In this document: piece by piece, positions 14,244 to 15,078 of the stretch
Numbering within the stretch: the stretch's first letter is position 1
Layout of the letters: every line of letters starts with the position of its first letter
Assembly: GCA_040255575.1 (NCBI GenBank)
Contig: JBDZVF010000106.1
Span: forward strand, 1-15,078
DNA from: JADGHX01 sp040255575
GTDB taxonomy: Bacteria > Pseudomonadota > Gammaproteobacteria > Steroidobacterales > Steroidobacteraceae
Reading direction: 5' to 3'
DNA: 15,078 nucleotides
Translations under genes and position numbers: made by a program
Notes under the pieces: model-generated
What the model saw: only the letters and a program-made list of their open reading frames with translations
Databases searched by the model: none
Told to the model about the DNA's origin: nothing

Positions 14244-15078
14244 ACTCCCACTCACCGCCCAACGCCCTGATCAGCGCAATCGCCGTCGTCTGCCGCTGCA
14301 CCTGAACTCGCGCGAGCGCAATGCGCGCCGATAGCGCGGACGTCTGCGCCACCACCACATTCGTGTAGCTCACCGTCCCCGCCCGATACTGATTCAGCGT
14401 GAGCCGCTCGGTCTCATCCGCAGCCTCGGAGGCCTGCCGACTGAGCTCGTACTGCTGAGTGAGCTGCCTCGACGCGGCCAGCTGATCCTCCACATCCTGA
14501 AACGCGCTGAGCACGGTTTGCCGATAGTTCGCCACCGACTGGTCATAAGCCGCACGCGCCCCGGCGACCCGAGCTGGCGTCCTGCCCGCGTCGAAAATCG
14601 TCTGCGCAACCGAAGCGCCGATCGTATGCGCCGCATTCGCAGAGTCGAACAACGCCCCGACCGAGGAGGACAGAAAGCTGTAGCTCCCGGTCAGCGTGAG
14701 CGAGGGAAAGTACGCAGCTTCGGCAACGCCGATATTCGCGTTCGCCGCCACCACCTGCCGTTCAGACGAGGCCACGTCGGGCCGCCGCTCCAGCAACGTC
14801 GAAGGGATGCCGGGCGGCACGTTCGGCACATACAAATGCCAATCCGATTGCGCATCGAGCCCGAAGCTGCCGGCAGGCACGCCGACGAGCGCGGCGACAG
14901 CGTGCTCGGCCTCGGCGCGCGTCAATGCCACCTGAGAAGCCTCTGCCCGCGCGTTCGCGAGTTGCGTTTGTGCCTGCAGAACGTCCGTTTTCGCAGCCAT
15001 GCCGACGTTGTATCGATTCTGGGCAATCTGAAGGGCCCGCTGATAGGCCGCTACCGTGTCGTTCAGCAGCCGCAGCTC
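14242..15078 (-). CDS. RND efflux outer-membrane channel (NodT/OprM family), C-terminal part
   Basis: The frame is open from the right edge to a TAA at 14244-14242, giving 278 C-terminal residues of a protein that is usually about 470-500 long; the N-terminus with its lipoprotein signal lies outside. It belongs to the TolC-like outer-membrane factors that form the exit duct of tripartite efflux pumps. The two structural repeats carry matching helix motifs: QNRYNVGMAAKTDVLQAQTQ near the visible start and LNQYRAGTVSYTNVVVAQTS near the end. Between them are the family hallmarks PSTLLERRPDV, NANIGVAEAAYFPSLTLTGS, IFDAGRT and SAFQDVEDQLAA. The missing 5' end, and probably the pump and adaptor genes, should lie to the right. 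The in-frame ATG at 15000 is internal, because conserved residues continue upstream. It converges on ilvE; the substrate is unknown. Confidence 0.95.
   Translation of the reverse strand, partial: ELRLLNDTVAAYQRALQIAQNRYNVGMAAKTDVLQAQTQLANARAEASQVALTRAEAEHAVAALVGVPAGSFGLDAQSDWHLYVPNVPPGIPSTLLERRPDVASSERQVVAANANIGVAEAAYFPSLTLTGSYSFLSSSVGALFDSANAAHTIGASVAQTIFDAGRTPARVAGARAAYDQSVANYRQTVLSAFQDVEDQLAASRQLTQQYELSRQASEAADETERLTLNQYRAGTVSYTNVVVAQTSALSARIALARVQVQRQTTAIALIRALGGEWE

Noticed and set aside
14242..15000. Complete small efflux gene starting at the ATG at 15000
   Set aside because: Conserved outer-membrane-factor residues continue in frame to the right edge, so that ATG is internal and the gene is cut by the window.

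Overview
The window is a GC-rich, densely coded chromosomal segment from a proteobacterium. Strong protein similarity by eye to Pseudomonas-type BkdA1/BkdA2, CreA, AsmA and NodT-family efflux proteins points to a gamma- or betaproteobacterium. A Steroidobacter/Nevskia/Xanthomonadales-like gammaproteobacterium is my best guess, at low confidence. I see no rRNA, tRNA, CRISPR array, insertion sequence, integrase or phage gene, so this looks like ordinary chromosome rather than a mobile island.

Left part (1-3869). A minus-strand gene running off the left edge encodes the N-terminal part of a ROK/glucokinase-like protein, with a possible frameshift at the very edge. It diverges from a plus-strand AsmA-family envelope protein gene. 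A degenerate repeat cluster that overlaps the asmA stop codon follows, then a LysR-type regulator.

Middle part (3966-9473). Three plus-strand genes lie close together: a CocE/NonD-family serine hydrolase, a four-module metalloprotein (ferritin-like domain, one divergent ferredoxin-type Fe-S domain, two CDGSH [2Fe-2S] domains), and creA. The metalloprotein and creA are 12 bases apart and almost certainly co-transcribed. A convergent minus-strand block follows: an isoprenylcysteine-methyltransferase-like membrane protein and a small Cys-motif protein of unknown function. The gene ends between creA and the methyltransferase carry a perfect palindrome and a hairpin.

Right part (9651-15078). A PLP-dependent threonine/serine dehydratase is followed by a tight bkdA1-bkdA2-ilvE operon (4-base gap, then an ATGA overlap). 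The dehydratase can make 2-oxobutanoate, the aminotransferase makes branched 2-oxo acids, and the E1 component decarboxylates such 2-oxo acids. The locus therefore plausibly feeds acyl-CoA for branched-chain amino acid breakdown or iso/anteiso fatty acid priming. The E2 and E3 components are not in the window. A palindrome upstream of bkdA1 is a candidate operator. The operon converges on a minus-strand RND-efflux outer-membrane channel gene that is cut by the right edge; between them sits an array of five 25-bp tandem repeats.

The most notable items are the ferritin-like/Fe-S/CDGSH fusion, the 25-bp tandem array, the repeat cluster after asmA, and the 2-oxo-acid gene grouping. I did not find clear evidence of an entirely new multi-gene system.
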